64,000 nt of DNA from G965233625 sp965233625. Lineage in GTDB: Bacteria > Planctomycetota > Planctomycetia > Pirellulales > Pirellulaceae. Below the pieces are notes generated by a model, which saw only the letters and a program-made list of their open reading frames with translations, made no database searches and was not told where the DNA came from. Made by a program: the position numbers and the translations under genes. The stretch spans positions 2,728,001 to 2,792,000 of the forward strand of contig OZ247499.1 of NCBI GenBank assembly GCA_965233625.1, read 5' to 3'. Of the stretch, positions 46,363-54,430 are shown in pieces (within the stretch, counting starts at the first letter, position 1; the number at the start of each line of letters is the position of its first letter).

Positions 46363-46429
46363 GGCGGAGCCTGCCTTACTGCTACTGCTACCTAATTTAC
46401 ATTGAAGTCGCTTGGCTGGATCGAATCGA

Positions 46430-47206
46430 ATGAGAGAGTATTACTTACCCACTGACAGGCAGAGTATCTACCACTTTCTTAGACAACGATTCAATCGGCC
46501 TAACCAAACCGCCAATGCTCAAGTTGAGCGACTTGCCGCTAGATCGCCTCACGCTGACCCACGTGAAGTGTGGGAAATAGTTGGAAAAGAACTGGGGAAC
46601 ACAGAGTGGTTGCAGAGCGATCACCGGGAGTTTGGTGAACACATTCCGGGGAAACTCATTTTTGCAGGAAAGAATCCGTCGACTCACAGGTCGCCAACTT
46701 CTTTAGTAGCGATTGCCACAATAGCATCTGACCCAAATGGAATGCTCAAAGCTGAATCACATGCTCGCCAATTCGCTCAAGCGCTGACGAAATTCGGAGC
46801 AATTTTCAGTGGCAAAACAGTATGGTATTTCACCGACAACCCATACACTTCAGGTGGATTTGAAACACCATACATGGGGCGTGCCTATGTGAAGGCCACA
46901 GAGGTTGTTTACAATTCTCCCATAGCCGACGACTACGAAATGGAGCATGACGAAATATCAGAACGTTTGCCACTTCCAGTACAAGAGGCTGTACTGGCGT
47001 GGGAGTGTTGGAATACCGCTGCGTCCAGAGGATTACGGATAGATAATCCGCCTGTTTGGGAGTGCCAGTTTTTTTCTGACCTTCCCAATCCATTTGAACC
47101 GCTGTTGGCCTTTTGGACCATCGGATATCGGATATCAATCGATTTGTCTGAAGAGGATTCGGACCTTCATTTATATGCCAAACCGTTTGAATTACAAAAA
47201 TCCTAG
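46430..47206 (+). CDS. Protein of unknown function on an AT-richer segment
   Basis: 258 residues from the ATG at 46430. The base composition is clearly more AT-rich than the surrounding 60 percent GC-like genes, and codon choice differs (more AAA, TTT, GAA), which points to horizontal transfer. No signal peptide, membrane helix or domain that I recognise; motifs such as GKLIFAGKNPSTHRSP and WTIGYRISIDL are not diagnostic. It lies 67 bp after the IS and just before the second repeat copy, so it is part of an accessory island. No ribosome site is clear. It may be a standalone cargo gene or an immunity-type protein, but nothing proves that. Confidence 0.7.
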   Translation: MREYYLPTDRQSIYHFLRQRFNRPNQTANAQVERLAARSPHADPREVWEIVGKELGNTEWLQSDHREFGEHIPGKLIFAGKNPSTHRSPTSLVAIATIASDPNGMLKAESHARQFAQALTKFGAIFSGKTVWYFTDNPYTSGGFETPYMGRAYVKATEVVYNSPIADDYEMEHDEISERLPLPVQEAVLAWECWNTAASRGLRIDNPPVWECQFFSDLPNPFEPLLAFWTIGYRISIDLSEEDSDLHLYAKPFELQKS

Positions 47207-47563
47207 TACAGGCTTCGCCTACTTCCTTGCGGCGTCACTACAGTTCGCCAAAAGCCACACCGCACTTTCGCCGTAAGCTGCCTAGGACGGAAGCACAGCC
47301 CCAATCGGCCGGAAAGAGGCCGGCATGTCCCCAACGACAAACCTGGTGGGCCTCCAGTCGCCTGAAGGCACTTTATTGCAACCGGCCATCGTTGCTTGCA
47401 CTGCCGGATTGCTCTCTTAGAAGGGCCCGGTTCTTTTCCAGGTGAAACAGCTTGCGTCGTCGATGCGTTACGAGCGTGAAAAAGAAGGTCCCGCCGGGAA
47501 TTCTTGCCCGGCGGTAGTTTGGCATGAATGGACGATTAACACGGAAGGAAGGCAGGCGGAGCC
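47205..47563. repeat. Intergenic repeat copy B, split into two parts
   Basis: The left part (47205-47254) resembles the left end of copy A and the right part (47491-47563) is the 73-bp core with the same hairpin (CCGCCGGG at 47491-47498 with CCCGGCGG at 47507-47514). About 236 bp of unrelated sequence lies between them. The region holds no gene. Confidence 0.75.
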
Positions 47564-47583
47564 TGGCCTACCGGTGTCTGGTG

Positions 47584-48240
47584 TCAGTTGTAGACCGTCA
47601 ATTTAGGATGCCGTTCCTTTAATGCGGCGACGCCTTCTTTGGTGACCTTGGTGCCGATGGTCCAGACTTCGGTTAGCGAGGGTAGGCCGGAGAGGAATAG
47701 CAGGGCGTCGTCGGTGCCGTGCCGGTCGTAGAAGAAGACGCGGTAGACGTTGCCGTCGTCGTTGCGGTCGAGGCGGGCGCCCATGCGTTCTAGCACTTCC
47801 AGCGCTTGCGGATCGTCAGGCTCTGGCGCCGGTTTTTCTTCGGGCTCTTCCGGCTCCGCAGTGTCTTCTACGTCCGCCGGTTCTTCTTCCTCATCATCTT
47901 CGCTGTCATTTGACTTGCGGGAAGATCTGCGTGAGCGGGTAGCTGCCGGTTCGCGTTTCTTACGCGGAGCGCGTTTTTTCCGCGCGGGTTTTGGTTCCTC
48001 TTCTTCGTCGTCCTCTTCGTCGAGGTCGTCGATTAGATCATCATCGTCATGATCATCGTCGTCGTGATCGTCTTCATCCAGATCGTGATCATCTTCGAGT
48101 TCATCATCGAGATCGTCATCATGATCGTCGTCGAAGTCGGCATCGAGATCAGCGTCTAGATAGTCGTTGGCGTCGTCGTGCTCTTCGGCCTTCGAGACTT
48201 CTTCTTTTTTGGGTTTTCTGGGTTTCCGCGCTTTGGCCAT
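47584..48240 (-). CDS. Asp/Glu-rich protein with a C-terminal leucine-rich-repeat-like segment
   Basis: 218 residues. The first 20 are Lys-rich, 25-80 are nearly all Asp with His, 80-115 are Lys/Arg-rich and 115-150 Glu/Pro-rich. Only residues 145-218 look folded: VLERMGARLDRNDDGNVYRVFF, then LLFLSGLPSLTEVWTIGTKVTKEGVAALKERHP, which resembles a single leucine-rich-repeat unit of the type found in many planctomycete proteins. No signal peptide. The acidic tract could bind cations or basic proteins. A spurious Ser-rich frame on the opposite strand is a by-product of the Asp codons. It is divergent from the small lipoprotein gene. Confidence 0.75.
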   Translation of the reverse strand: MAKARKPRKPKKEEVSKAEEHDDANDYLDADLDADFDDDHDDDLDDELEDDHDLDEDDHDDDDHDDDDLIDDLDEEDDEEEEPKPARKKRAPRKKREPAATRSRRSSRKSNDSEDDEEEEPADVEDTAEPEEPEEKPAPEPDDPQALEVLERMGARLDRNDDGNVYRVFFYDRHGTDDALLFLSGLPSLTEVWTIGTKVTKEGVAALKERHPKLTVYN

Positions 48241-48549
48241 GAGTCCAGTTGGCTCCGTATAAGTTGCGCCCGTGGTAGATGATTCGCCGGCCAGTCAGCA
48301 GGCAAAGAGGATGCGGGCGTGCATTTGTCAGTAGTTTACCAGACCGCCACATTTTCCCCACCCCGGCAAGATGCGACTGCCAGGATTGTCGCTTTCAATC
48401 TTCTCCGGGTCAATCGCCTGCCCGGTCATCAGGCGGCAGAAGCCGCACAGCCGTTAAATCTTACGCATTCGCTCAAGTCCGCAAATCCGTTAGCCGATGA
48501 AACATATATCGAGAAATCTATCCGCCCAGTGGCCAAGAAGGCATCTGTG
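48241..48549. other. Divergent promoter region, 309 bp
   Basis: Lies between the Asp-rich gene (minus) and the small lipoprotein gene (plus). An open frame extends the lipoprotein upstream to 48319 but has no lipobox or ribosome site in that part, so I treat it as noncoding. No clear operator was seen. Confidence 0.5.
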
Positions 48550-49020
48550 ATGAATGCGTTACCGGTTAAGTCCCTGCTTGCAATGCTGACAATTGCAATC
48601 TCGCTGCCTGCGGTGGGCTGTACGCTGCCCAATTTAACGCTGCCGGGCGCCGCGATGGCCGGTCCGCAGAAGCCTGATCCAGAAGCGAATTTCAGGAATA
48701 CGCCACACTACCGGATTTCTCTGTACACCGAATCGGCGAAGCCACAGCAGTCTACCTATCCGCTGACGGGGCCAAAATTCGCCAGCGCCGCGCTGAAAGA
48801 AGTCGATGCCCTTTCGCACTTCACCAAGCCACGCGTCTATCTGATGCGGACCTCGGAGTCCGGCCAGCGTCATCGCATGGAAATGGACTACAACCCCTCA
48901 CGGGGCAACCTTCATCACGCGTTTGACTACTCGCTCCGGCCTGACGATCACATCATTGTGACGGAAGATCATCGCAACGAAAGCGACAGCCTGCTGGGGC
49001 AGTTGCTGCCAGGCTTCTAA
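48550..49020 (+). CDS. Small lipoprotein of unknown function
   Basis: 156 residues from the ATG at 48550 with AAGG eight bases before it. A lipoprotein signal ends in LPAVGC (about Cys24). The mature part has no family I know; it includes PHYRISLYTESAKPQQSTYPL and DDHIIVTEDHRNES. A good intrinsic terminator follows at once. A longer version from 48319 is open but improbable. Confidence 0.72.
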   Translation: MNALPVKSLLAMLTIAISLPAVGCTLPNLTLPGAAMAGPQKPDPEANFRNTPHYRISLYTESAKPQQSTYPLTGPKFASAALKEVDALSHFTKPRVYLMRTSESGQRHRMEMDYNPSRGNLHHAFDYSLRPDDHIIVTEDHRNESDSLLGQLLPGF

Positions 49021-49038
49021 GCGAAACTATTCAACCAG

Positions 49039-49070
49039 AAAGCGGATCGTCATTGCGGTCCGCTTTTTCT
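49039..49070 (+). terminator. Intrinsic terminator after the small lipoprotein gene
   Basis: 9-bp stem AGCGGATCG/CGGTCCGCT (one G-U pair in RNA) with a TCATTG loop, followed by TTTTTCT, 20 bp after the stop codon. Confidence 0.85.
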
Positions 49071-49073
49071 ATT

Positions 49074-49130
49074 GTGTTGCCCTGGTTTTTCTTCTGTGTT
49101 GCCCTGGCTTTTCTTCCGCGTTGCCCTGGC
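49074..49130. repeat. 22-bp tandem repeat, about 2.6 copies
   Basis: Units GTGTTGCCCTGGTTTTTCTTC-T (49074-49095), GTGTTGCCCTGGCTTTTCTTC-C (49096-49117) and the partial GCGTTGCCCTGGC (49118-49130). The array lies between the terminator and the glcF gene. Confidence 0.9.
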
Positions 49131-49159
49131 AATGGGCGCCTGACCGGCGGTGGCTGCGT

Positions 49160-49165
49160 TATAAT
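49160..49165 (+). promoter_or_regulatory. TATAAT box just upstream of glcF
   Basis: Perfect TATAAT ending 6 bases before the glcF ATG. If used as a -10 box the transcript would start at or next to the ATG, that is, leaderless; no Shine-Dalgarno is seen. No clear -35 lies at the usual spacing. Confidence 0.35.
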
Positions 49166-49171
49166 TCCGGG

Positions 49172-50491
49172 ATGGAAACTACCCAGACGCCCGGACAAGA
49201 TATCGACTACACGCTGTTCCTGGACTGTGTGCATTGCGGGTTGTGCACCTCGGCGTGCCCGACGTACGTGGAGCTAGGCGACGAAAACGATAGCCCACGC
49301 GGGCGGATTCATCTGATGCGGGCGGTCACCGATGGCCGCCTGCCGATGAACGAGAAGGTGGCCGGTCATCTCGATCTCTGCCTGGATTGCCGGGCCTGCG
49401 AATCGGCGTGCCCCTCGGGCGTGCAATATGGGCGGTTGATCGAACCGTTCCGCGTGGCGATGAAGCAGCAGGCGCCGGACGACGCGCCGACAGGCTCCGG
49501 CTGGTTTGAAAAGTACATTCTGTTCGGTCTGTTTCCTTACGCATCGCGGACGGCTGCGGCGCTGGCTCCGGCGCGGATAGCTCAGACGCTACAGCTTGAT
49601 AAACTGCTGCTTGCCAGCGGTCTCTGGCGTCTGCTGCCGCAGCAACTGGGCCGGATGTTCACCCTGCTGCCGCCGCTGGGCAAGACATTACCGCCGCTGC
49701 CATTGCGGCTGGAAGCGAAGGGGCAGAAGCGGGCGACCGTCGCGTTGTTCACGGGCTGCGTCGCCGATGCGATGTTCCGCAAAACGCATTGGGCCACCGC
49801 CCGCGTGCTGCAGGAAAACGGTTGCGATGTGGTCGTGCCCGCAGAGCAGACCTGTTGCGGCGCCATTCACTATCACGCCGGCAGCGATACCCCGGCGCGG
49901 GAGTTTGCGGACGCCAACGCGGCGATCTTCAACGACAACCGCATCGACGCGGTGATTGTCAACGTCGCGGGTTGTGGTTCGATGCTGAAAGATTATCCGC
50001 ACCACTGGCCGGGCGAAGGAAACGAGGCCCGTCAGCAACTGGCGGATAAGGTGAAAGATGTGCACGAATTTCTCGACGAACTGGGCGTCGTGCCGCCACA
50101 GGGCGAATTGAAGGTCCGCGCGGTCTATCACGACGCTTGCCATCTCTCACACGCTCAGAAAATCAGAGAGGCGCCGCGGAACCTGTTGCAGCAGATTCCC
50201 GGCCTCACGCTGCTGCCACTGGCCGAAGCGGACATCTGTTGCGGGGCGGCGGGTTCTTACAACCTGACGCAGCCGGAAATGGCGGACCGGCTGGGTGCGC
50301 GGAAGTACGAGAATATCCGTGCCACAGGCGCCCAGGTTGCGGTGACTGCCAACGCCGGTTGTCTGTTGCAAATCGGCCGCGAAAGCCGGATGCGGGGCGA
50401 GCCATTGCCGCTGTTTCACCCCATCGAACTGCTGGACCGCAGTTACCGTAAAGTGGGGCTGGAAGATGAAGACGCCAGCGCTGCTTCTTAG
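49172..50491 (+). CDS. glcF: Glycolate oxidase iron-sulfur subunit
   Basis: 439 residues from the ATG at 49172. Two 4Fe-4S motifs sit near the N-terminus: CVHCGLCTSACP (about residues 16-27) and CLDCRACESACPSG (about 69-82). Two CCG domains follow, marked by CCGAIHYHAG and CCGAAGSYN, with HDACHL and NAGCLLQI in between and after. This is the GlcF pattern and length. GlcF passes electrons from the FAD subunits GlcD/GlcE to the quinone pool at the inner membrane; no glcD or glcE is in the window, so they must lie elsewhere or the protein serves a related lactate/glycerol-phosphate oxidase. A TIGR02996 gene follows after 9 bp. Confidence 0.92.
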   Translation: METTQTPGQDIDYTLFLDCVHCGLCTSACPTYVELGDENDSPRGRIHLMRAVTDGRLPMNEKVAGHLDLCLDCRACESACPSGVQYGRLIEPFRVAMKQQAPDDAPTGSGWFEKYILFGLFPYASRTAAALAPARIAQTLQLDKLLLASGLWRLLPQQLGRMFTLLPPLGKTLPPLPLRLEAKGQKRATVALFTGCVADAMFRKTHWATARVLQENGCDVVVPAEQTCCGAIHYHAGSDTPAREFADANAAIFNDNRIDAVIVNVAGCGSMLKDYPHHWPGEGNEARQQLADKVKDVHEFLDELGVVPPQGELKVRAVYHDACHLSHAQKIREAPRNLLQQIPGLTLLPLAEADICCGAAGSYNLTQPEMADRLGARKYENIRATGAQVAVTANAGCLLQIGRESRMRGEPLPLFHPIELLDRSYRKVGLEDEDASAAS

Positions 50492-50500
50492 GGACTCATT

Positions 50501-50890
50501 ATGACTGAAGCCCTGAAGCAACGGATTCTCCAAGGCGATGCGACGCCTGCGCAGCGGCTGATGTACGCCGACTGGCTGGAAGAAAACGGCGGGCAGGTCC
50601 GCTGCGGAATCATCCGCCAGATGGTTGCCGCGGAAGAAGCGTTCAGCAAGTGCAACTGGATGCCCGAACGCCGCCCGATTAACGACGGTTATGCATGGTG
50701 GAACCGGGCGGAACTGGATTCCGATCAGGCCAGCCATCTACCGCCCGCGGTTTTTCACTCGCTGATGATAGGAATGTTCGGCAGCATCGGCTGTTACTAC
50801 GAGAGCGAAGCCGCTGCGCAGCAAGGCCTGGAACGCGGATATCTGCGTGCCTGGCTACACGGCTGGCGCCCGGCGGATGTTGATGCTTGA
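50501..50890 (+). CDS. TIGR02996 domain protein
   Basis: 129 residues. The TIGR02996 signature covers residues 10-45: RLMYADWLEENGG followed by IIRQMVAAEEA, the planctomycete/Gemmata form of a short domain of unknown function that often accompanies leucine-rich repeats. None are present here. AGGGA stands seven bases before the ATG. It starts 9 bp after glcF and is likely co-transcribed, though a functional link is not evident. No signal peptide. Confidence 0.82.
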   Translation: MTEALKQRILQGDATPAQRLMYADWLEENGGQVRCGIIRQMVAAEEAFSKCNWMPERRPINDGYAWWNRAELDSDQASHLPPAVFHSLMIGMFGSIGCYYESEAAAQQGLERGYLRAWLHGWRPADVDA

Positions 50891-51021
50891 GTGACGGTCG
50901 GTGTGAACGTTCCGGCTGTCATCCATGCCGCGACGGGCGATTCTGGCTATCCGGCAGATGCTCCTGAGAATGCAGTAAATGCTTCTTCAGGAGTTAAGAC
51001 GAAACCGCGCAACACAAACGG

Positions 51022-51219
51022 CTATTTCCAGCCGAAGCACCACGCCAGGATGCCCGTTGCAAGCACGACCAGAATTGCGGTCGCCAGGGTGGCGGCGCCA
51101 AGCAGCGAGAGCCAATTCACACCGGCGACAGCGGCTCCCAGCATCACGCACACGCCCAGGTTGCCCGCGATGGCGGCGTATAGCTGACAGCGCTGATGCA
51201 GGGGGCGTTCGACTTTCAT
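51022..51219 (-). CDS. Tiny two-helix membrane protein
   Basis: 65 residues from the ATG at 51219, which overlaps the phosphatase stop codon (ATGA, 4 bp). Two hydrophobic segments (about residues 13-34 and 37-60) predict two membrane helices with a short loop. The start/stop overlap and the shared strand indicate translational coupling with the dual-specificity phosphatase gene. No family recognised. Confidence 0.65.
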   Translation of the reverse strand: MKVERPLHQRCQLYAAIAGNLGVCVMLGAAVAGVNWLSLLGAATLATAILVVLATGILAWCFGWK

Positions 51220-51818
51220 TCCGGCGTTTCGCACTGCTGAGTTTCGCATGCCTGTTTCTCACTGTTGCGGATATCGAAATAATCCCGCACCGCTTTGCGC
51301 TTGAACAGATGCTTGTGGGCGTGAGGCCGCTTGGTAAGCAGGTAGGTCTGCGCATCTTCGGGCGTCATGTCATGCGTGGCGATCAGCCAGCACATCACCA
51401 CTGTAGCACTGCGTCCACGCCCGGCTTTACAGTGCACATAAATCCGGCGTCCGTCGGCGATCTGCTGCTGCATGAACTCCACCGCAGCCGTGCAATCGGC
51501 CAGTGAGGGCGAAGTAAAGTCGACCGTTGGCATGTGAAACTGGTGAATATCCAAAGCCTGGTATTTCGCCACCGGCCCGGCGTATTCTTCGCAGGTGTTC
51601 ACCACGGCGCCGACTCCTTCTTCCTTAATCGCCTCCACATCCCAGGAGAACGGATAGGCGCCAATGATGACGTCTTCATCCACCTCATTCCACCATTCCC
51701 GCACACCGATGACACGCCCCAGCAGGTAATTCCAAGCAAGTGTCGGCAGAAAAACCAGCCGCGCCATCAGCCAGCGGAAGAACATACGCTGCTTGGGTGG
51801 AGTATCGACGGGGGGCAT
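51216..51818 (-). CDS. Dual-specificity protein phosphatase family
   Basis: 200 residues from the ATG at 51818; a TTG at 51833 is a weaker option. The active site HCKAGRGRS gives Cys130 and Arg136 of the CxxxxxR loop, and an upstream Asp (TVDFTSPS) may be the general acid. The first 40 residues include a hydrophobic stretch (MARLVFLPTLAWNYLL) that could tether it to the membrane. Such phosphatases act on phosphotyrosine/Ser/Thr or on lipids such as phosphatidylglycerophosphate (PTPMT1-like): the GAYPFSWDVEAIKEEGVGAVVN region resembles that branch. It is followed, with overlap, by a small membrane protein gene. Confidence 0.85.
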   Translation of the reverse strand: MPPVDTPPKQRMFFRWLMARLVFLPTLAWNYLLGRVIGVREWWNEVDEDVIIGAYPFSWDVEAIKEEGVGAVVNTCEEYAGPVAKYQALDIHQFHMPTVDFTSPSLADCTAAVEFMQQQIADGRRIYVHCKAGRGRSATVVMCWLIATHDMTPEDAQTYLLTKRPHAHKHLFKRKAVRDYFDIRNSEKQACETQQCETPE

Positions 51819-52261
51819 AAAACGGTCCGGCAAATCAGGAGAAACGGCTCATCCAGGTGCAGTTATACACCATGCATCTGACGGATGCCGCGGCGCCGCC
51901 CTACAACGCCATGATCCCGCCGTTTCAAACCGATACAGTGCCCAGAATGGGTGTAGCAAAACGCTGCGCCCCGTGGATTGCCGAAATAACCGGCCGTTAC
52001 GTGAAAAGCCCTAAGTGATTGCCAAAAAACAACTTAAGGTTTTCATCAAAAATATTTCGTGGTTTGGCCCGCAACCTGCATAAGTGGTATGCCGGATTAG
52101 CCGGTGTTCGGCTGATCCAGCTGGCCCGCGGGGTCTTTGACGATATTTCGCACATTAGTTGCCTTGCCCCTGGCTGATGTGTATTGCCGGATCGTGTCCG
52201 GTACGTCGAAGACCTCGCATTTTTTATGCGCTGACAGTTACTTGATTGCCTCGCCTGCCGA
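51819..52261. other. Intergenic region, 443 bp
   Basis: Between two minus-strand genes. No supported gene. A weak hairpin (CGCAT/ATGCG around 52218-52235) lies near the 3' end of the PilZ gene, but its loop is the A/T run itself, so it is not a convincing terminator. The phosphatase promoter should be here. Confidence 0.45.
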
Positions 52262-54133
52262 TCAGGCTTCGTGCAGCAGCCAGCCTGTTTGCGGGCTGAC
52301 GCTGAATTCGTAACGACCCGGCAGCAGTTCCTGGCGGGCCGGGCCGAACTTGCCGCCACGGTCCCACCTCACGGCGCCCTGCGGCGCGACGGGTAATTCC
52401 ACCTTCGCTCCGGCAGGCAGCGTGACGGCGTTGTCGCCCCAGATGAAGGTTACGGCGCCGCGATTTGCCGGCGGGTTGTGAATGGTGACGGTGCGTTGCG
52501 GTGCGGGGCTGACTGCCACAACCACGGACTGTTCTTCGTCCAAAGTTGGAGCAGCGGTTTGAACCTCAGCAGGCAGATCCGGCGTCAGCTGCGGTTCTGC
52601 GGGAACGTCCGTTGCGATGGCTCGTTCTGGTGGCGGTCCGGGTACTATTGCCACGGGAGCCATCGCAACATCGTTGTCTGCTGGCGCGAATAGGAGCAAC
52701 CCGGCGTCCTGCGGTTCCAGCCGGTATTCGACGGCGACGTCCTGTTGGCTTGCGTAGCGTTTTAGTGCCAGATCAACGGGTGCGAACCGGTCTGCCGCTG
52801 GAACAGCTGGTTTCTCTGCTACTCGCGGCCGCACCACCGCGGGTTTCTGCGGCTTGGTCTGCGTGGTGGTGGTTGCTGCCGGTTTTTTTCGCGGCGTGCT
52901 GGCTCTGACGATGCGTGTTGAAGCCTGACGTTGCTCGACCGTGTCCTGCACGCCAATGTCGCGGAAGATGACGACCGTGGCGACGATACATGCGGCGAAT
53001 ACGATGCCCGCAAGGGCTTTACGCCACAGTTTGCCTTTGGATTCCGGCCGGGCTTCGGCCCGTTCTGGCTCCTCGGGCGCCTCTTCCCCCAGCGATACGG
53101 CGAAAGCTTCGTAGCCCGCGCGGTTCAAGAAGCTGCCGCCGATGACAGGGTCTTTGCCATTGGGCGAATTCCAGCGGACGATCAGCGGCACCGGCTCTAC
53201 TGGTTTTTCGGACTGCACGCGGACCAGGATGCGCGTGCCGAGTTCGTAATTGCCTGGCATGGCGATGCACATGCCGCCCGTGGAGATGTCGATAATCTCC
53301 GCTTGCACCTCTTTGGCCTTGTCCAGTTCGAAGCTGACCAGGGCGGGGATGCTGACGGGTTTGCGTCTTTCGCGCCGGCGATTAATCTGCCCGCGGGCGC
53401 CCATCTCGCTGAAGACTTCGACCGGGAATTCCACTTCCAGCCGGCAGCCCGTGCACCAATGTCCAGACGTTTCAGGCCGCGACCAGCAGGCAACCGCCGT
53501 CAGATACAACTCCGGCGCCGGCGCCATCATGGCGATATCCAATTCACGGTCAACCGGAACGCAGTCGTCGGAATTGAATCGCAGACCGGTGCCTGAGATA
53601 TCGACCAGGTCACCGTAGATCTCGCGGTAGTCGTCACCCGCCTTCCAGGCGATGCGAATGCGGACGCCAGCATCGGGCAGGAACTCGAAGCGTTCGCTCT
53701 GCCGCAGTTTTAGTTCGTCACTTTCTTCAGGTTTCTGGCTGGCGGGCGTCGTTTCGACTTCAACGGCAGCTGGTTGCACCGAAGGCAAGGCCGGACTTGC
53801 GGTCTGCCTGACAGGTTGTTGTGGAACAGGTAGGCGACGCAGTGTTTCGCGGGTGTTTTCAGAAGATGCTTCCACGTCCAGCGGTTCTTTGAGAAAACGC
53901 GCTGTGATTAGTTCGTTCGACGAGTTGGCAGAGGGCTGCGACGGTGCGGCCGGGCGCGATAGCGCGGGCTGGTTGCCGTTGGGGACCGTTGACCGCAGCG
54001 GATCGTAGGGTTCAGCGCGGTTGGCAGAGTCGTCCGGGTTCTCCGCCCCTGCAACAGGCAACGGTTCGGTTTTCTGCGAGTTAACGTGGTCGCTGTCCGT
54101 GTGCAGCTTTTCTTTGTCGTACGCATATTTCAT
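52262..54133 (-). CDS. Tandem PilZ protein with membrane helix and C-terminal outer part
   Basis: 623 residues. GAGGGA precedes the ATG. After a disordered first 150 residues come two PilZ domains: about 150-250 with DISGTGLRF but a degenerate N-terminal arginine motif, and about 250-350 with RRRERRKPVS (RxxxR type) and DISTGGMCI. Only the second looks complete for c-di-GMP binding. A membrane helix (LAGIVFAACIVATVVIF) at about 372-392 is followed by Pro/Ala-rich linkers and a C-terminal 60-residue beta-rich piece (AVTLPAGAKVELPVAPQGAV). It could relay c-di-GMP levels across the membrane; this is inference. Confidence 0.88.
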   Translation of the reverse strand: MKYAYDKEKLHTDSDHVNSQKTEPLPVAGAENPDDSANRAEPYDPLRSTVPNGNQPALSRPAAPSQPSANSSNELITARFLKEPLDVEASSENTRETLRRLPVPQQPVRQTASPALPSVQPAAVEVETTPASQKPEESDELKLRQSERFEFLPDAGVRIRIAWKAGDDYREIYGDLVDISGTGLRFNSDDCVPVDRELDIAMMAPAPELYLTAVACWSRPETSGHWCTGCRLEVEFPVEVFSEMGARGQINRRRERRKPVSIPALVSFELDKAKEVQAEIIDISTGGMCIAMPGNYELGTRILVRVQSEKPVEPVPLIVRWNSPNGKDPVIGGSFLNRAGYEAFAVSLGEEAPEEPERAEARPESKGKLWRKALAGIVFAACIVATVVIFRDIGVQDTVEQRQASTRIVRASTPRKKPAATTTTQTKPQKPAVVRPRVAEKPAVPAADRFAPVDLALKRYASQQDVAVEYRLEPQDAGLLLFAPADNDVAMAPVAIVPGPPPERAIATDVPAEPQLTPDLPAEVQTAAPTLDEEQSVVVAVSPAPQRTVTIHNPPANRGAVTFIWGDNAVTLPAGAKVELPVAPQGAVRWDRGGKFGPARQELLPGRYEFSVSPQTGWLLHEA

Positions 54134-54329
54134 GGGAATCCCTCAGTTTGCCGCCGCAACGGCGCACGTTGGTGCGTGTACGATGGTAAACAAACATAGG
54201 TCGCCATTAGGGGGGAGCCTGATGCTTTACGCTGCTGCAGAAAAATTTGTGTCTGCTACCCATCGGAGAAGGAGTAGAACGTGGTTCGTAGCGTTAGATG
54301 TCCAATATTTTTCGCCTGTGGTCGAATTA

Positions 54330-54353
54330 CCACCGGGCAAGAATTTTCCCGCC
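54330..54353 (-). repeat. Degenerate relic of the intergenic repeat hairpin
   Basis: On the minus strand it reads much like the hairpin of copies A and B: ATTCTTGCCCGGTGG versus ATTCTTGCCCGGCGG in copy B. The surrounding bases do not match. It lies in the 297-bp gap between the PilZ gene and the DUF4126-like gene, which otherwise holds nothing I recognise. Confidence 0.35.
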
Positions 54354-54430
54354 ACACAGCCACCCTTCGTATTTCCCGCAAGCGCCCCCTAGCGGCATTC
54401 CGCCCTCGCTAAGTTCTCTGGTCATCTGAT

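Noticed and set aside
47750..48052. Ser-rich plus-strand frame opposite the Asp-rich gene
   Set aside because: Same antisense artefact of repeated Asp and Glu codons.
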